A stretch of DNA of 64,000 nucleotides from Corynebacterium appendicis CIP 107643 (GTDB lineage Bacteria; Actinomycetota; Actinomycetes; Mycobacteriales; Mycobacteriaceae): assembly GCF_030408415.1 (NCBI RefSeq), contig NZ_CP046976.1:682001-746000 (forward strand). The letters are read 5' to 3'. The notes beneath the pieces are model-generated. The model saw only the letters and a program-made list of their open reading frames with translations. It was not told the DNA's origin and did no database searches. Shown here piece by piece: positions 19,324 to 27,873 of the stretch (position 1 is the first letter of the stretch; the number at the start of each line of letters is the position of its first letter). The position numbers were made by a program, and so were the translations under genes.

Positions 19324-21123
19324 ATGGCGAACCTGATCAACCTGGAAAATGTGTCCAAGACGTGGGGTTTGAAGACCCTGCTGGACGAGGTGTCGCTCGG
19401 TGTGCAAACCGGGGACCGCATCGGTGTGGTGGGGCTCAACGGCGGCGGCAAAACGACGCTGCTGGAGGTGCTCACGGGCATTGAGCCGCCAGACACCGGC
19501 CGGGTGTCGCACACCAACGGGCTGCGGATGGCGGTAGTCACGCAGCGGTTCACGCTCCCGGACGAGGTGACAGTCGGGCAGGCCGTCGTGGAGCCGCTCG
19601 GGCTCGAGGTCTTTGAGTGGGCGTCGAATGCGAAGGTGCGCGAGGTGCTCGCGGGCACGGGCGTTGCGGATCTGGGCTTGGACACACCGGTCGGGCAGCT
19701 CTCCGGCGGTGAGCGCCGCCGTGTGAATCTTGCGGCGGCGCTGGTGCAGGACCTGGACCTGATCGTGCTGGACGAGCCGACTAACCACCTGGATGTGGAA
19801 GGTGTTCAGTGGCTCGCGGACCACCTGCTCAAGCGCAAGGTCGCGATTGTGGTGGTGACGCACGACCGTTGGTTCCTCGACACCGTCGCCACGCTGACCT
19901 GGGAAGTGCACGATGGGCGCGTTGATGTGTATGAGGGCGGTTACAACGACTGGACGTTCGCCCGCGCTGAGCGCGCGCGCCAAGCGGACGCGATCGAGCA
20001 GCGCCGGCAGAATCTCGCACGCAAGGAACTTGCCTGGCTGCGCCGCGGTGCTCCCGCCCGCACGTCGAAGCCGCGCTACCGCATTGAAGCGGCGGAGGCA
20101 TTGATCGCGGATGTTCCAGCGCCGCGCGACACGGTAGAACTCATGGCGTTCTCCAAGCAGCGCCAAGGGCGCGTGGTTGTGGAGCTGGAAGATGCACGTA
20201 TCGACGCGCCGGACGGACGCACACTCGTCGACCACCTGACATGGCGCCTGGCCCCCGGTGAGCGCATCGGCCTGGTCGGCGTGAACGGTTCCGGCAAGAC
20301 GACGCTTCTCCGCGCCATTGCCGGGGACTACCCGTTGGCGGAAGGCAGGCGCATCGAGGGGCAGACGACGAAGATCGGGTGGCTGAGGCAGGAGCTCGAC
20401 GACTTGGATCCGTCCCGCCGGGTGATCGACGCGGTGGAGGACGTGGCCACCTACATCGCGTTGGGCAAGAAGGAGATGTCGGCGTCGCAGCTGGCGGAGC
20501 GCCTCGGATTCAGCCCGAAGCGCCAGCGCACGCCCGTGGGGGACCTCTCCGGCGGCGAGCGGCGCCGCCTGCAGCTGACGCGCGTACTCATGAGCGAGCC
20601 GAATGTGCTGCTTCTCGACGAGCCGACGAACGATCTCGACATCGACACCCTCCAGGAACTGGAGAACCTGCTCGACTCTTGGCCCGGCACCCTCGTGGTC
20701 ATTTCCCACGACCGCTACCTGATCGAGCGCATTGCCGACGTCACCTACGCGTTGTTCGGTGACGGGGCCCTGACGAATTTGCCTGGCGGCATCGACCAGT
20801 ATTTGGAGCGCCGTAAAGCGATGTCGAGCGAGACTGGCGTGCTCGACCTCGGTGACACCGCGCCGAAGGAGAAGCCCGCCGATGGCCTGAGCGGGCAGGA
20901 GCGCCGCGAGCTGATGAAGAAGATGAAATCGCTCGACCGCAAGATGGAGAAACTCCACGAAGAGGCAGCGGCGCTCGAGGCGGATATCACGCAGATGTCC
21001 GGGGAGGCGGACCCGGATTTCGAGGCGATCGGCGCCAAGACCGGGCAGGTCGCGGAGCTTCGCGCGCAGCGGGAGGAGCTCGAACTGGAGTGGCTCGATC
21101 TCGGTGAGAGGCTGGAAGGGTAA
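19324..21123 (+). CDS. ABC-F family ATPase, Uup-like
   Basis: This 599-residue soluble protein has two ABC ATPase domains (Walker A GLNGGGKTTL and GVNGSGKTTL; signatures LSGGERRRVNLA and LSGGERRRLQLTR; Walker B LDEPTNHLD and LDEPTNDLD), no membrane segments, and a C-terminal coiled coil (residues about 520–598, LMKKMKSLDRKMEKL). That plan is ABC-F, close to Uup. These proteins act on the ribosome to relieve stalling, and Uup also binds DNA branches. TAGAAT lies 9 nt before the ATG. Confidence 0.88.
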   Translation: MANLINLENVSKTWGLKTLLDEVSLGVQTGDRIGVVGLNGGGKTTLLEVLTGIEPPDTGRVSHTNGLRMAVVTQRFTLPDEVTVGQAVVEPLGLEVFEWASNAKVREVLAGTGVADLGLDTPVGQLSGGERRRVNLAAALVQDLDLIVLDEPTNHLDVEGVQWLADHLLKRKVAIVVVTHDRWFLDTVATLTWEVHDGRVDVYEGGYNDWTFARAERARQADAIEQRRQNLARKELAWLRRGAPARTSKPRYRIEAAEALIADVPAPRDTVELMAFSKQRQGRVVVELEDARIDAPDGRTLVDHLTWRLAPGERIGLVGVNGSGKTTLLRAIAGDYPLAEGRRIEGQTTKIGWLRQELDDLDPSRRVIDAVEDVATYIALGKKEMSASQLAERLGFSPKRQRTPVGDLSGGERRRLQLTRVLMSEPNVLLLDEPTNDLDIDTLQELENLLDSWPGTLVVISHDRYLIERIADVTYALFGDGALTNLPGGIDQYLERRKAMSSETGVLDLGDTAPKEKPADGLSGQERRELMKKMKSLDRKMEKLHEEAAALEADITQMSGEADPDFEAIGAKTGQVAELRAQREELELEWLDLGERLEG

Positions 21124-21198
21124 GCGCGCTGAACTAGATTTTGAGGAAAAATAGTTCAAAGCCCGAAAATAAATCGACATTCTCTGTACTGTTTCCGC

Positions 21199-21615
21199 CA
21201 TGGGGAACAAGGTGAGCTGACCGGGTGGATCCCGAAGTCGCTGGCGGGCAGGCCGGGTATCGACAGGCCGGCCTGGGGCAAGGAATTCGGCGATGTGATC
21301 ACCGCGACCGAGCAGGTCAAAGCCGGTGACACTGCCTCGGTGACATTCTCGTTCGCCAACCCCAACTCGGATCTGCGGCGTGGGGTCGGCTACCACACCA
21401 TCACGAATGCGGCGGGCGAGATCGTGGCGGACGATTTCCACTCGAGCACGATCATCGAGTTCGTGAAGAATGCCGATGTGGTCAACGCCCGCATTTCGTG
21501 GGACACAGACGGAGTCGATCCGGGCACGTACGCCGTTAAGGTGGAAGGAGTGTCGCGCGCTATTGGCGGGTCGCTGTCGCCGTTCACCGGCAGCGCTGAA
21601 GTGACCGTCGTGTAG
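21199..21615 (+). pseudogene. Relic of a neutral/alkaline ceramidase, C-terminal part only
   Basis: The frame from about 21199 reads HGEQGELTGW, then RPAWGKEFGDV, AGDTASVTFSFANPNSDLR and ends SPFTGSAEVTVV. This is the order of motifs at the C-terminus of neutral ceramidases (linker, FGDV, an Ig-like domain with F-x-A-N-P-x-N-x-LR and a final PFTG strand). The N-terminal catalytic domain of about 450 residues is missing, and upstream lies an AT-richer stretch (21124–21190) running straight from the ABC-F gene. A start at 21295 would still give a 106-residue peptide, but no function is likely. Confidence 0.75.
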
Positions 21616-21619
21616 CTCG

Positions 21620-21625
21620 TACACT
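21620..21625 (+). promoter_or_regulatory. Candidate -10 box TACACT before the monooxygenase gene
   Basis: TACACT ends 7 nt before the ATG at 21633. It lies just after the ceramidase relic, so the gene has its own promoter. Confidence 0.5.
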
Positions 21626-21632
21626 GGGGCAC

Positions 21633-21956
21633 ATGATTTTGATTAACGTCCGTTTCCGTCCCCTGGCCGAGAACACCGAGAACTTCCGCGAGCTCGTGAA
21701 CGACTTCACCGAGGCGTCCCGCGCGGAGGAGGGCAACCTGTTCTTCGAGTGGTACCGCAGCACCGATGACCCGCGCGAGTACATCCTGGTCGAGGGGTTC
21801 AAGGACGACGCCGCGGAGGCGCACGTCAATTCCGACCACTTCAAGGCGGCCCAGGAATTGTTCCCGCAGATCCTCGAGGAGACCCCGCAGATCATCAACA
21901 CGCTGATCGAGGGCAAGACCGAGTGGGACGAGATGGCCGAATTCAAGGTCCAGTAG
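21633..21956 (+). CDS. Putative quinol monooxygenase (ABM domain)
   Basis: This 107-residue protein is a single ABM (antibiotic biosynthesis monooxygenase) domain: MILINVRFRPLAENTENF, then EEGNLFFEWYRSTDDP, YILVEGFKD and a helix with HVNSDHFKAA. YgiN-type relatives oxidise quinols without metal or flavin cofactors, acting as dimers in the cytoplasm. The gene ends 22 nt before ppk2 and could be co-transcribed with it. The substrate is unknown. Confidence 0.78.
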   Translation: MILINVRFRPLAENTENFRELVNDFTEASRAEEGNLFFEWYRSTDDPREYILVEGFKDDAAEAHVNSDHFKAAQELFPQILEETPQIINTLIEGKTEWDEMAEFKVQ

Positions 21957-21978
21957 CAGGCGTATTACCGTTGTAAGC

Positions 21979-22821
21979 ATGACTAAACCGCCGAAACTGT
22001 CCAAGAAGGCCTACGAGACCGAGCTGCTGCGCCTCCAGGCGGAGCTGGTGAAAATGCAGCAGTGGGTCGTGGCCACCGGGGCACGCATCGTCGTGGTTAT
22101 GGAGGGCCGCGACGCGGCGGGCAAGGGTTCTGCGATCAAGCGCATCACCCAGTACCTCAACCCGCGTGTGTGTCGGATTGAGGCACTGCCGAAGCCGACG
22201 GAGCGGGAGCAGACGCAGTGGTACTTCCAGCGCTACGTCGAAAAGCTTCCTGCCGCCGGCGAGATCGTGATTTTCGATCGCTCCTGGTACAACCGTGCCG
22301 GCGTCGAGCGCGTCATGGGCTTTTGCACCACGGAGGAGTACCGCCGCTTCCTGCACCAGGCACCGATTTTTGAGCGTCTGCTGGTGGAGGACGGTATTCT
22401 GCTCCGCAAGTACTGGTTCTCAGTCTCCGACGAGGAGCAGCACGCGCGCTTCGAATCGCGCCGCAACGACCCACTTCGCCAGTGGAAGCTCTCACCGATG
22501 GACCTGGAGTCCATCACCAAGTGGGAGGATTATTCCCGCGCGAAGGACGAGATGTTCATCCACACCGACATCCCGACCGCGCCCTGGTACACGGTGGAAT
22601 CCGAGGACAAGAAGCGCTCGCGCATCAACGTCATCGCGCACTTGTTGTCGACGATCCCGTACGAGCACCTCGAGCGCGACCTACCGGAGGTGCCGGAGCG
22701 TCCGGAGTCCGATGACTACGAGCGCCCGCCGCGCGAAGAATTCCGCTACGTGCCGGATGTAGCCGCGAAGTTGGAAAAGAGCGCGAAGAAGAACAAGAAA
22801 GACAAAAAGCAGAAGAAGTAG
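21979..22821 (+). CDS. ppk2: Polyphosphate kinase 2 (PPK2 family)
   Basis: This 280-residue P-loop enzyme moves phosphate between polyphosphate and nucleotides. Walker A reads EGRDAAGKGSAIKRI (residues about 37–51), Walker B FDRSWYNRAG, and the lid module DPLRQWKLSPMD. It is a single-domain class I-like PPK2, with a lysine-rich tail. C. glutamicum has two such enzymes that store polyphosphate. TACCGT 7 nt before the ATG could give a leaderless mRNA. Whether it prefers ADP or GDP cannot be read from the sequence. Confidence 0.88.
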   Translation: MTKPPKLSKKAYETELLRLQAELVKMQQWVVATGARIVVVMEGRDAAGKGSAIKRITQYLNPRVCRIEALPKPTEREQTQWYFQRYVEKLPAAGEIVIFDRSWYNRAGVERVMGFCTTEEYRRFLHQAPIFERLLVEDGILLRKYWFSVSDEEQHARFESRRNDPLRQWKLSPMDLESITKWEDYSRAKDEMFIHTDIPTAPWYTVESEDKKRSRINVIAHLLSTIPYEHLERDLPEVPERPESDDYERPPREEFRYVPDVAAKLEKSAKKNKKDKKQKK

Positions 22822-23391
22822 CTATTTCGGGTAGCCGCGGGGCGTGCTCACCGTCTTGTTTTTGGGGATCCAGAAACGGTATGGCGCGTCCGCGTTCTTG
22901 CTGATGCCGATGCGTGGGCCAGCCACCCACTCGGGTTCGGAATCGCGCTCGCCGAGCATGATGGGGGTTCCGTTGTCTTCTAGCGACAAGCCGAGAGAGC
23001 GGCCCAAATTTCCGGGTCCGCGGGCCAGGTTCTCGTAGGCGATCGTCTTGCCGTTCGCTTGACGGCGTTCGCGTGCCAGCTCCTCGCCGCTGATGACCTC
23101 GCCACCGCGCATCAGGCAGCCCTGGCCGGTTCCCTCTGGGGCGCAGACGATATTCCCGTTCAGGTGGATGCCGTAGGAGAGGTAGACGTACAGGCGGCCG
23201 GGCGGGCCGAACATGGCGGCATTGCGGGCCGTTTTTCCTCGGTAGGTGTGCGCGGCGGCGTCATCCGACCCGAGATACGCCTCCACTTCGGTGAGCCGAA
23301 TGGTCACGCCGTTGTGGGTGATCGTGCAGCCGAGTAGTTGCGGTGCCACGATATCGGCTGGTGCAGAGAAATCGATCACTGATTCAGCCAC
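22822..23391 (-). CDS. DNA-3-methyladenine glycosylase, Mpg/AAG family
   Basis: This 189-residue protein matches the AAG/Mpg base-excision glycosylases, which flip out and cleave alkylated purines. Seen are VAPQLLGCTITHNG, the active-site ETEAY-like motif RLTEVEAYLG, the HTYRGKTARNAAMFG loop and YVYLSYGIHLNGN. It overlaps the 3' end of the upstream HAD gene by 16 nt, so the two are translated from one message. It gives the genome a full alkyl-adenine glycosylase that could cover for the atypical Tag at 4927. Confidence 0.9.
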   Translation of the reverse strand: MAESVIDFSAPADIVAPQLLGCTITHNGVTIRLTEVEAYLGSDDAAAHTYRGKTARNAAMFGPPGRLYVYLSYGIHLNGNIVCAPEGTGQGCLMRGGEVISGEELARERRQANGKTIAYENLARGPGNLGRSLGLSLEDNGTPIMLGERDSEPEWVAGPRIGISKNADAPYRFWIPKNKTVSTPRGYPK

Positions 23392-24179
23392 TCCTGAATC
23401 TGTTTGATGGCGCCGTACTCGGCGTTGGACGGGGCGACGATATCGGCGATCGCCTTGAGCTTGTCGTGGCCGTTCGCCATGGCGACAGCGGTGCCGGCAG
23501 TCTCGAGCATCTCGTAGTCGTTCAGGTAGTCGCCGATGGCGGCGGTATCGGCGATGTCGATGCCTAAGGTGGCGGCGAGCGCAGTTAGTGCGTTTCCCTT
23601 ATTTGTGTCGGGGGACATGATGTCGACCCAATGGGCACTCGATACGGCGATGTTTTGGTCGGGAGCTGCCTGCGCGACCGGCAGGCCGTCTCGCTCCGCG
23701 TCTGTCTCGACGAAGAAGGAGACCTTGATGGTGGGCTCGGTCGATTCCTGTGCCGCGTCGATGAGGGAGACCACCGGGCGGCGGGAGTGGTAGTACCTCG
23801 AAATCTCCTCGAATGCGTGTTCCGGCATGTTTGCGCCGACGAAAGCGAATTCGGGATTGCACACAACCGGGTGGATCGGCGTCTCGGATTCGGCGGCGGT
23901 GCGGAGCAGAGCGGCCACGGCATCATCGTTGATCGGCTTCGTGGACACGATCTCGCCCTTGTGCCACACCACGCTGCCGTTTTCGGCGATGAACGTCTCC
24001 ATGCCGCGGCCGGAGAACATGTCCTGCAATGTGGCCAGCTGGCGTCCCGAAGCGGGGGCGATCACCATGTTCTTGGTTTTCGCTTCGTCGAGGACGGGCC
24101 AGAATTCTTCCGGAATGTTGCCGTCCGGAGCGATAAGCGTTCCGTCCATGTCGAGCGCAACAATGCGGGGAAAAGTCAT
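23376..24179 (-). CDS. HAD-superfamily hydrolase, Cof-like (type IIB)
   Basis: This 267-residue phosphatase has the HAD motifs in order: ALDMDGTLIAPDG (motif I with nucleophile and acid aspartates), a Cof-type C2B cap, the lysine of motif III (NKGNALTALA) and IGDYLNDYEMLE (motif IV). Cof-like enzymes hydrolyse sugar phosphates and related metabolites. AAAGGA precedes the ATG at 24179. Its 35-bp gap to the divergent enoyl-CoA hydratase-like gene is a shared promoter region. It is the first gene of a two-gene operon with the Mpg glycosylase. Confidence 0.88.
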   Translation of the reverse strand: MTFPRIVALDMDGTLIAPDGNIPEEFWPVLDEAKTKNMVIAPASGRQLATLQDMFSGRGMETFIAENGSVVWHKGEIVSTKPINDDAVAALLRTAAESETPIHPVVCNPEFAFVGANMPEHAFEEISRYYHSRRPVVSLIDAAQESTEPTIKVSFFVETDAERDGLPVAQAAPDQNIAVSSAHWVDIMSPDTNKGNALTALAATLGIDIADTAAIGDYLNDYEMLETAGTAVAMANGHDKLKAIADIVAPSNAEYGAIKQIQEWLNQ

Positions 24180-24213
24180 AGCAGTCCTTTACACGCTGTG
24201 GAACACTGGCTTC

Positions 24214-25212
24214 ATGGCAGAAAGCACCAGTGGACCAGTACATATTGCCGTCCGGCAGTCTACCGGAGTGATCACTCTGGACAGGCCTAAGGCGTTGAAC
24301 TCCATCAACCCGGAGATTCTCTTTCCCATCATCGAGGCGCTCGACGAATGGAGGGACGACGACGGGGTGGAACAGGTCGCCGTCACGTCCTCTGGCAAGC
24401 ATTTCTGTGCGGGCGGCGACGTGCGCTACGCACGCGAGGCCGCGCTGTCCGGAGGAGGGGAAGCAGCGGACGAGTTCTTCGCCCGCGAGTACGCGATGAA
24501 CCTGATGATCGCGGAGTACCCGAAGCCGTATATCTCGCTGATTTCGGGGGTGGTCATGGGCGGCGGGCTCGGCCTGTCGGCGCACGGCAGCCACGTGGTG
24601 GTCACTCCGGACGCATTCGCGTCGATGCCGGAGATGAATATCGGGTTCTTCACGGACGTGGGGATGAGCTACCGGTTGCAGCATCTGCGGAAGCGTCCGT
24701 CGCTCGATCTCGGTATGTTTCTCGCACTGACCGGGTACCGGTTGAAGGCAGACGACATGATGGCGACGGGGCTGGCCACGCATCTGGTGGACTCACTCGA
24801 CGGGCTCCTTGACCGAATCATCGAGGAGGGGCCGGGGGTACTCGATGAGGTAGCCGTAGAACCGGGGGAGTCGGAACTAGAAAAGCTGTACCCGCTTATC
24901 GACGGAGCGTTTTCCGCACCCTGGTCCCAGATCAAGAAGAACATCGCCGCCGACCCGGAACTGGCGGAAGTCGTGGAGCCGCTTTTGAAGCTGGCATCCC
25001 CATCGTCGCTGGTAGCGACCGCGGAGCTGATGCTCGCGAACTCCACGAACGATCTGGCCGCAAGCCTGGAAAACGAACGCCACTACGCGGAATTGCTGCT
25101 GCGCGAGCCGGATTTCCACGAGGGGGTCCGCGCTGTCCTCGTCGACAAAACGAACGACGCCGCGTTCGCACCGGAGCCGGAGCCGGATAAATACCGGGAC
25201 ATATTAGAATAA
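24214..25212 (+). CDS. Enoyl-CoA hydratase/isomerase family protein, 3-hydroxyisobutyryl-CoA hydrolase-like
   Basis: This 332-residue crotonase-fold protein has the oxyanion-hole strands KHFCAGGDVRYA and SGVVMGGGLGLSAHG, and PEMNIGFFTDVG with the glutamate and aspartate pattern of 3-hydroxyisobutyryl-CoA hydrolases (valine breakdown) rather than of simple hydratases. The longer length and ECH_2-type C-terminus agree. The ATG at 24214 is chosen; a much longer open frame runs antisense to the HAD gene. No other valine-degradation gene is adjacent, so the physiological substrate remains open. Confidence 0.82.
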   Translation: MAESTSGPVHIAVRQSTGVITLDRPKALNSINPEILFPIIEALDEWRDDDGVEQVAVTSSGKHFCAGGDVRYAREAALSGGGEAADEFFAREYAMNLMIAEYPKPYISLISGVVMGGGLGLSAHGSHVVVTPDAFASMPEMNIGFFTDVGMSYRLQHLRKRPSLDLGMFLALTGYRLKADDMMATGLATHLVDSLDGLLDRIIEEGPGVLDEVAVEPGESELEKLYPLIDGAFSAPWSQIKKNIAADPELAEVVEPLLKLASPSSLVATAELMLANSTNDLAASLENERHYAELLLREPDFHEGVRAVLVDKTNDAAFAPEPEPDKYRDILE

Positions 25213-25250
25213 AAACCGTTTGAGCAACGCGACATGTGAAAGGACGCAGC

Positions 25251-26735
25251 GTGAACGCTGAAAGCCCGGTCAACCCGAACCCGCACGACAACCCGATGGA
25301 CGATTGGGACCACAAACTCCTCCTCGCCCAGGAGATGCTGCCGCTGATCAGCCAGCTCCACCGCGAGAACAACGTGGTCACCTCCATCTACGGCCGTCTG
25401 CTGGTGGGAATGACGGACATCGAGATCATCAAGGCGCACCGCTACGCCCGCCGCGTCGTGGCACGCGAGCTGCCGTTGGACGACACCCTGCCGATCCTGC
25501 GCGAGCTGACCACTATGAATCTGGGCACCGCCTCCATCGACCTGGGCCGGCTGGCCAAGAACTACTCCCGCACCGAGGGCACCGAGCTGCGCTCCTTCCT
25601 GGAGGAGGAGCTGGCAGAGGTCATCGGCGCTGACAGTCACCGCGTCCCGCGCGATGTGGTCCTGTACGGCTTCGGCCGCATCGGCCGCCTGCTTGCCCGC
25701 ATCCTGATCGCTCGCGAGGCGCAGTACGGCGGCGCGCGCCTGCGTGCCGTGGTGGTGCGCAAGAAGGGCGACGACGACGTGGTCAAGCGTGCGTCCCTGC
25801 TCCGCCGCGACTCGGTCCACGGCGCCTTCAACGGCACCATCACCGTGGACAAGGAGAACGAGATCATCTGGGCCAACGGAACCCCGATCCAGATGATCTA
25901 CTCGGACGATCCGGCGTCGATCGACTACACCGCCTACGGCATCAACGATGCGATCGTCGTGGACAACACCGGACGTTGGCGCGACCGCGCAGGCCTGTCC
26001 AAGCACTTGGAGTCCAAGGGCGTTGCGCGCGCACTGCTGACCGCGCCGGGCAAGGGCGACGTGAAGAATATCGTCTACGGCATCAACCACGACACCATCG
26101 ACGATTCCGAGCAAGACCGCGTTCTGTCCGCCGCGTCCTGCACGACCAACGCGATCACCCCGGTGCTCAAGGTCGTCGGCGACCGTTGGGGCGTCAAGCA
26201 CGGCCACGTGGAGACGGTCCACTCCTACACCAACGACCAGAACCTGGCCGACAACTTCCACAAGGGCCCGCGCCGCGGCCGCGCCGCCGGCCTGAACATG
26301 GTTCTCACCGAGACCGGCGCCGCCAAGGCAGTCTCCAAGGCCCTACCGGAATTCGAGGGCAAGCTCACCGGTAACGCCATCCGCGTTCCCACCCCGGACG
26401 TGTCCATGGCCGTGCTCAACCTCGACCTGGATAGCGAGGTCGACCGCGAGGAGGTCAACAACTACCTGCGCCGCGTCTCCACCGACTCGAGCCTGCGCCA
26501 GCAGATCGACTACATCCAGTCGCCGGATGTCGTCTCCACCGACTTCGTGGGCACCACCCACGCGGGCATCGTGGATGGTCTAGCCACCATCGCTACGGGC
26601 AACCACCTGGTGCTCTACGTCTGGTACGACAACGAGTTCGGGTACTCCAACCAGGTGATCCGCATCGTCGAGGAGATCGCCGGCGTGCGCCCGAAGATTC
26701 TCCCGACTCGCAAGGAACCGCAGGAGATCCGTTAA
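25251..26735 (+). CDS. gapB: Glyceraldehyde-3-phosphate dehydrogenase GapB/GapX (long form)
   Basis: This 494-residue enzyme has a helical N-terminal extension of about 125 residues before the Rossmann start LYGFGRIGRLLARI. The catalytic cysteine lies in AASCTTNAITPVLK, followed by HSYTNDQNL and YDNEFGYSNQVIRI. The long form corresponds to C. glutamicum GapB/GapX (about 480 residues), thought to work with NADP in the gluconeogenic direction. GTG at 25251 is the start, with AAAGGA before it. manA follows after 16 nt, so the two genes are likely one operon of carbon metabolism. Confidence 0.92.
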   Translation: MNAESPVNPNPHDNPMDDWDHKLLLAQEMLPLISQLHRENNVVTSIYGRLLVGMTDIEIIKAHRYARRVVARELPLDDTLPILRELTTMNLGTASIDLGRLAKNYSRTEGTELRSFLEEELAEVIGADSHRVPRDVVLYGFGRIGRLLARILIAREAQYGGARLRAVVVRKKGDDDVVKRASLLRRDSVHGAFNGTITVDKENEIIWANGTPIQMIYSDDPASIDYTAYGINDAIVVDNTGRWRDRAGLSKHLESKGVARALLTAPGKGDVKNIVYGINHDTIDDSEQDRVLSAASCTTNAITPVLKVVGDRWGVKHGHVETVHSYTNDQNLADNFHKGPRRGRAAGLNMVLTETGAAKAVSKALPEFEGKLTGNAIRVPTPDVSMAVLNLDLDSEVDREEVNNYLRRVSTDSSLRQQIDYIQSPDVVSTDFVGTTHAGIVDGLATIATGNHLVLYVWYDNEFGYSNQVIRIVEEIAGVRPKILPTRKEPQEIR

Positions 26736-26751
26736 AAAGGGGACGGCCACA

Positions 26752-27873
26752 GTGCTCAAACTCACGGGCAAGATCCAGGATTACGCCTGGGGCGACACCA
26801 GCAGCATCGCCGACTTGCAAGACCGCACGCCTTCGGGACAGCCGGAGGCGGAGGCGTGGTTCGGGGCGCACCCGTCCGCGCCGTCGGCCACCGATGAGGG
26901 GCCGTTGGATGAGGTCATTGCGGCTGATCCGCAGGGCACTGTGGGGGAGGCCGGGCGCCTTCCATTTCTAGTGAAGCTGCTGGCGGCCGCGCGTCCACTG
27001 TCGATCCAGGCGCACCCGTCGATCGAGCAGGCGCGGGAGGGCTTTGCCCGCGAGGACGCTGCAGGCATTCCGCGGGATGCCGCGCACCGGAATTACAAGG
27101 ACCCGAACCACAAACCAGAGATCCTCATCGCGTTGACGCCGTTCCGCGCGATGGCGGGATTCCAGCCGTTGGAAAAGACGGTGGCGCTGCTCGATGAGCT
27201 CGCCGTGCCGGAGTTAGCGGATGTTCGCGCAATGCTTGACGACGGCAGCGTGGCCGTCGATAAGCGCCTGCGCTCTGTGTTGTCCGGCTGGTTGCAGCTG
27301 GAGGATCCTGAGCCTGTGGTCGATGCGGTGCTGGAGCGGGCCGCGGAACTGGACTCCCCGGTCGCGCGCAATCTCGTCTTCATCGGGGAGGCGTTCCCCG
27401 GCGATGTCGGTGTGCTCGCGGCATTGCTGCTCCACCACGTGGAATTGAGACCCGGTCAGGCGCTGTTCTTGCCCGCCGGCAATGTGCACGCCTACCTGTC
27501 CGGCTTCGGCGTGGAGGTCATGGCCAATTCCGATAATGTGCTGCGCGGCGGGTTGACCTCGAAGCACATCGATGTCGACGAGCTGGAAAACATCGTCGTG
27601 TTTTCCCCGATCGACGATCCGGTGCTCGTGTCGGAGGTGTCGGGGAACCGTACGGACTTTCCTGTTCCGGTGGATGATTTCGCCGTGACGCGGTTTGAGG
27701 GGGAAGGTTCCGCGTCTGTGGCGGGGCCGGCGATTGTTCTCGCTGTGGCGGGGGAGGTCCAGCTGGGAGAATTGGTGCTTTCTTCCGGCGAGGCGGCGTT
27801 TGTTGCTGCCAATGACGGGGAGGTTGAGGCTCAGTTCTCCTCAGCGGACTTCTTCGTGGTGCAGACCTCGTAG
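26752..27873 (+). CDS. manA: Mannose-6-phosphate isomerase, class I
   Basis: This 373-residue zinc cupin enzyme interconverts fructose-6-phosphate and mannose-6-phosphate. Seen are YAWGDTSS near the start, SIQAHPS with the zinc histidine, the glutamate of NHKPEILIAL and PAGNVHAYLSGFGVE. GTG at 26752 follows AAGGGGA. Its 3' end overlaps the convergent sqdX-like gene by 43 bp. It supplies mannose for GDP-mannose, and so for lipomannan, PIMs and Pmt. Confidence 0.93.
   Translation: MLKLTGKIQDYAWGDTSSIADLQDRTPSGQPEAEAWFGAHPSAPSATDEGPLDEVIAADPQGTVGEAGRLPFLVKLLAAARPLSIQAHPSIEQAREGFAREDAAGIPRDAAHRNYKDPNHKPEILIALTPFRAMAGFQPLEKTVALLDELAVPELADVRAMLDDGSVAVDKRLRSVLSGWLQLEDPEPVVDAVLERAAELDSPVARNLVFIGEAFPGDVGVLAALLLHHVELRPGQALFLPAGNVHAYLSGFGVEVMANSDNVLRGGLTSKHIDVDELENIVVFSPIDDPVLVSEVSGNRTDFPVPVDDFAVTRFEGEGSASVAGPAIVLAVAGEVQLGELVLSSGEAAFVAANDGEVEAQFSSADFFVVQTS

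Noticed and set aside
18916-21624. A 902-codon open frame on the minus strand opposite the ABC-F gene
   Set aside because: It is the mirror of a well-supported ABC-F gene in GC-rich sequence; the translation is low in hydrophobic order and rich in Arg/His/Leu, and matches no family.
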